DNA from: Streptomyces sindenensis
Lineage (GTDB): Bacteria; Actinomycetota; Actinomycetes; Streptomycetales; Streptomycetaceae
DNA: 64,000 nucleotides
Direction of reading: 5' to 3'
Assembly: GCF_014649035.1 (NCBI RefSeq)
Contig: NZ_BMSG01000010.1
Span: forward strand, 124,001 to 188,000
Shown: positions 60,878 through 64,000 of the stretch, in pieces
Numbering within the stretch: position 1 is the stretch's first letter
How the letters are laid out: each line of letters begins with the position of its first letter
The notes under the pieces: model-generated
What the model was told of the DNA's origin: nothing
The model's database searches: none
The model's input: the letters and a program-made list of their open reading frames with translations, nothing else
Made by a program: the position numbers and the translations under genes

Positions 60878-63800
60878 CCCATCCGGACCTGTCCATGCCG
60901 GACGACCTGCATGTGTTCACCCAGGCGTGGGAGGCGGCACAGCCGACACCCGAAGCCCCGGGCGTATGGCTCGGGCGCGTCCTCGTCCTGCTGCCCGAGG
61001 GGGGCGGCCAGGAGGAGATACGGCACCGGCTGACCGCCGATCACCCGGGCGTGGACGTGGTCTTCGCGACGCCGGGTCCGGGGTTCGGGCGGACCGGCCG
61101 GGACTGCTTCTCCGTCGGCGGAGACCTCGAAGGGGGCTACCGCGAGCTGCTCCGCACCGTGGTCGCCGACCACGGCCCGATCGACGCCGTGGCCCACCTG
61201 TGGGCCACGGAGCGTACGGCCGACGGCTCGCACACCGACCCGGAACCGCTGCGCGCGTTCCTGCGGGCCGTCGCACAGGAGGCGCAGCAGGGCCCGGCCG
61301 GCGTGCCGGGGCGCATCCTGCTCGGCGGTTCGTTCGCCGACGGCGGCCAGCGGTGCGCGGTCGAGTCCTGGCTGGGCTTCGAACGGTCGATTCCGCTCGT
61401 CCTGCCGGGCACCTCCGTGACGGTCCTCGGATTGGACGGCGAGGCGACCGGCCGGCTGGCCGGGATCCTGGCCGACGAGGTCGGCGCGCAGCCCGTCAGC
61501 GCCCTGCACATGGACGGGCGGCGCTGGGTGCAGCAGGTGCGTCCGGTCGAGCTGCGTCCGGTCGACGACGCCGGGGACCGGCTGCGCGACGGCGGCACGT
61601 ACCTGATCACCGGTGGTGCGGGCGGGCTGGGCGCCATCTTCGGGAGCTGGCTGGCACGCGAGTACCGGGCCCGGCTGGTGATCGTGGGGCGCAGGCCGGC
61701 CGAGGACGCGGGAGTGCGGGCGCGGCTGGCCGAGCTGGACCGGGCCGGAGCCGCCGCCGTCCTGTACCGGCAGGCCGATGTGTGCGATCCGGTGGCGCTG
61801 ACCGAGGCGGTGCGCAGCGCGGTGGGCCGCTTCGGACGGATCGACGGGGTGCTGCACGCCGCCGGAGTGGAAGAGCACGGCAGCATCGCCGAGCGGGATG
61901 CGGCGACCTTCGCACGGGTCCGTGCGCCCAAGGTCGCCGGGACCGTCGCGCTGGAGAGCGCGCTGCGTGCCACCCGGGCCGACCAGGGAGGTGCGCCGGA
62001 CTTCGTCTGCTATTTCTCCTCCAGCGCGGCCGTGCTGGGCGACTTCGGCAGTGGCGACTACGCCGGTGCCAACCGGTTCCAGGTGGCGTACGCGGAGATG
62101 CTGGCGCGGAGCGAGCCCGCGGGCGCCGGGCGGCTGGCGATCAGCTGGCCGCTGTGGCGCAGCGACGGCATGAACTTCTCCGACGAGACCGCCGGGGACT
62201 TCTATCTCAGGTCCAGCGGGCAGCGGTACCTGGAGCCGGCCGAGGGCACCGGGCTGTTCCGGCTGTTGCTGGCCCAGCCGGGCACCTCGTATCTGGCCCT
62301 GGCGGGGGAGCGGGACCGTATCCGCACGATGCTCCGGGTGCCGGGCTCCGCGGAGGCGTCGGCCGCACCGGCCGCCGCAGCGGCACCGGATTCCGTGGCG
62401 GACCCGGTCGCCGGGGACCCGCCGTCCCGCCATGCCTCCGGGCACCTCGCCGGGGCCGCCGGACGGAGCGCTGCCGAGAGCGCGGCCGACCAGGTGGCGG
62501 ACAGGCTGAGGCGTGAGCTGAACGACGTCGTCAGCCAGATCCTGCGGGTGCCCCCGGACAAGCTGGCGGTGGACGAGAACTTCCGCGAGTTCGGCTTCGA
62601 CTCCATCACGCTGGTGGAGTTCGCGGGAGAGCTCACCGAGAGCCTCGGCGTGGACGTCACCCCGCACGTCTTCTTCAGCTACCCGAACCTGCGTACGCTG
62701 CACGAGTACCTGCTCGCCGACCACTTCGACCGGTTGGCCGACCGCTACCGTCCCCGGGCGGCGCAGCCCGCCACCGTGCACACCGAGTCCCGGCCCCCCG
62801 CCCCCGTACGGTCGGCGCCCCCTTCCGAGGGGTCCGGGGGCGCGGAGCCCGCGGAGGGCGCCGGGGCCCCACCTGCCGTGCCGGCACCGCGTCGCCGTGC
62901 CAACCTGCGGAGCCGACGTCCCGAAGGCAGCCGGTTCGCGCCCAAGGCGTCCTCGGCGTCCTCTTCGGACGGGCCCGCGCCCGCCCCGGCGGCGCCCGTC
63001 ACACCGGCTCCTGGGACCGAGGTCCCCGCCCCGCCGGCACGCGACGGCCAACAGCCCGCGAGCGCGCAGCGGCCCGTCTCCGGCCCCGTACCCGCACGGT
63101 CGGCACCGCAGGACGAGCCGGTGTCGATCATCGGCATGAGCGGGCGCTTCCCCGCGGCCCGTGACGTCGGCGAGCTGTGGCGGAACCTGTCGGCGGGCCG
63201 GGGAGCGGTGGGCGCCATGCCCCCCGAGCGGCGCGAGTGGGACGACGGCAGGAAGCGCCACGTCGGCTGGGTCCCGGGCATCGCCGAGTTCGATCCGCTG
63301 TTCTTCGAGATCGCGCCCAGCGAGGCAGAGACCATGGACCCCCGGCAGCGGCTGCTGCTGGAGGAGATGTGGAAGGCGCTGGAGGACGCGGGATGCGGCC
63401 GGCAGCAACTGTCGGCGGAGCGGGTCGGGGTGTTCGTCGGTGTGGAGGAGGGCGACTACCGTCTGCTGGCCGCCTCCGAGGAGGCCATCACCTCCAATCA
63501 CAACGCGGTTCTCGCCTCCCGCCTCTCGTACTTCCTGAACCTGACCGGGCCCAGCCTGGCGATCAACACGGCCTGTTCCTCCGGTCTGGTCGCCCTGCAC
63601 GAGGCATGCCTGAGCCTGCGGCACGGGGACTGCGACACGGCCATCGTGGCGAGCGCCAACCTGATGGCCACCCCGCGCGACTACGACGGCATGGAGGGCG
63701 CCGGGATGCTCTCCGCCGAGGGTGTGTGCCGTGCCTTCGGCAGCGGTGCGGACGGCATGGTGCCCGGCGAGGCCGTCGCGGCGGTCGTGCTCAAACGGCG

Positions 63801-64000
63801 CGACGGAGCGGCCCGCCAGGGCCTCCGCGGCTATGCCAGCATCCTCGCCAGCGGCATCAACAACGACGGCCGCACCAATGGCATCACCGCCCCCAACGGC
63901 CTTGCGCAGACAAGCCTGTTGCGAGAGGTGCACGAGCGTGCGGGTATCTCCCCGGAGACCCTGGGCCACATCGTGACGCACGGGACCGGCACCCGGCTCG
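60871..64000 (+). CDS. trans-AT PKS2: KR, ACP, KS (3' end outside window)
   Basis: ATG 60871 overlaps the PKS1 stop. The frame is open to the window end (1043 codons seen). Residues about 20-225 are the structural part of the KR. The catalytic KR is about 242-430, with TYLITGGAGGLG, FSSSAAVLG and DYAGANRF (Tyr397). An ACP lies at about 530-605 with FGFDSITLVEF (Ser578). A Pro/Ala-rich linker follows. The KS starts near 749 (SIIGMSGRFP) with NTACSSGLVAL (Cys902) and HGTGT (His1037). There is no AT between the domains. KR-ACP complete the module begun by the KS and inactive DH of PKS1, so a beta-hydroxy group is expected. The KS of the next module is cut off. Confidence 0.93.
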   Translation, partial: MLTHPDLSMPDDLHVFTQAWEAAQPTPEAPGVWLGRVLVLLPEGGGQEEIRHRLTADHPGVDVVFATPGPGFGRTGRDCFSVGGDLEGGYRELLRTVVADHGPIDAVAHLWATERTADGSHTDPEPLRAFLRAVAQEAQQGPAGVPGRILLGGSFADGGQRCAVESWLGFERSIPLVLPGTSVTVLGLDGEATGRLAGILADEVGAQPVSALHMDGRRWVQQVRPVELRPVDDAGDRLRDGGTYLITGGAGGLGAIFGSWLAREYRARLVIVGRRPAEDAGVRARLAELDRAGAAAVLYRQADVCDPVALTEAVRSAVGRFGRIDGVLHAAGVEEHGSIAERDAATFARVRAPKVAGTVALESALRATRADQGGAPDFVCYFSSSAAVLGDFGSGDYAGANRFQVAYAEMLARSEPAGAGRLAISWPLWRSDGMNFSDETAGDFYLRSSGQRYLEPAEGTGLFRLLLAQPGTSYLALAGERDRIRTMLRVPGSAEASAAPAAAAAPDSVADPVAGDPPSRHASGHLAGAAGRSAAESAADQVADRLRRELNDVVSQILRVPPDKLAVDENFREFGFDSITLVEFAGELTESLGVDVTPHVFFSYPNLRTLHEYLLADHFDRLADRYRPRAAQPATVHTESRPPAPVRSAPPSEGSGGAEPAEGAGAPPAVPAPRRRANLRSRRPEGSRFAPKASSASSSDGPAPAPAAPVTPAPGTEVPAPPARDGQQPASAQRPVSGPVPARSAPQDEPVSIIGMSGRFPAARDVGELWRNLSAGRGAVGAMPPERREWDDGRKRHVGWVPGIAEFDPLFFEIAPSEAETMDPRQRLLLEEMWKALEDAGCGRQQLSAERVGVFVGVEEGDYRLLAASEEAITSNHNAVLASRLSYFLNLTGPSLAINTACSSGLVALHEACLSLRHGDCDTAIVASANLMATPRDYDGMEGAGMLSAEGVCRAFGSGADGMVPGEAVAAVVLKRRDGAARQGLRGYASILASGINNDGRTNGITAPNGLAQTSLLREVHERAGISPETLGHIVTHGTGTRL

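Noticed and set aside
60751..63981. 1076-codon open frame antisense to PKS2
   Set aside because: Opposite-strand shadow of a real PKS frame that is open to the window end.
1..64000. CRISPR array or rRNA genes
   Set aside because: No regularly spaced direct repeats with unique spacers and no rRNA-like sequence were seen.

Overview
The window is high-GC actinobacterial chromosome, most likely from a Streptomyces species. The base composition, frequent GTG/TTG starts, four-base stop/start overlaps and gene order all fit. The order ssd - tadA - tadB - tadC - Flp-like pilin - tadE-like genes - DEAH helicase - bldG - anti-sigma factor - hppA - topA - tmk fusion - holB - Slp-type peptidase matches the conserved Streptomyces core around bldG.

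Layout. (1) 1-3055 holds a truncated ParA/CooC-like ATPase, a degenerate Fic-like protein and a HAD-IB phosphatase. (2) 3.4-7.96 kb is the first part of a Tad pilus/secretion operon: Ssd/CpaE-like protein, TadA ATPase, TadB, TadC and the 5' end of a DUF4244 Flp-like pilin gene. (3) About 7948-23713 is a 15.8-kb mobile element that splits the pilin gene. The pilin reading frame resumes exactly at about 23714 and continues into tadE. The right end carries three overlapping minus-strand genes arranged like tnpA-tnpB-tnpC of Tn554: two tyrosine recombinases and a DUF6262-like coiled-coil protein. The cargo includes a HEPN-like protein, an HNH nuclease, and a divergent cluster made of a TTA-containing HTH regulator, YdcF-like and WbqC-like proteins facing an adenosylhomocysteinase-like protein, a Nudix hydrolase, an ATPase of the anti-sigma type and two small proteins. 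(4) 23.8-44.6 kb is core chromosome, ending with tRNA-Thr(CGT). (5) 44.8-46.6 kb is a small accessory patch: a 47-aa ORF, a CYTH protein, a methyltransferase and a dehydrogenase/epimerase remnant. (6) 46.9 kb to the right edge is the start of a trans-AT polyketide biosynthetic cluster.

The polyketide cluster has a phosphopantetheinyl transferase, a Cys-to-Ser decarboxylase-type KS, an AT-like protein that looks like an acyl hydrolase, an AT-ER didomain, a PksH-type dehydratase (ECH1) and two AT-less PKS proteins. The KS-Ser and ECH1 point to beta-branching by an HMG-CoA-synthase cassette whose other members should lie beyond the window. PKS1 starts with an unusual MaoC-like / SDR / FkbH / ACP series, suggesting a glycerate-derived (1,3-bisphosphoglycerate) starter. 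Its KS is followed by a dehydratase-like domain lacking both catalytic residues. PKS2 supplies KR-ACP-KS and is cut by the window edge.

All assignments come from reading translated sequence and motifs. No database search was run, so family names are recognition-based, and domain borders are approximate.
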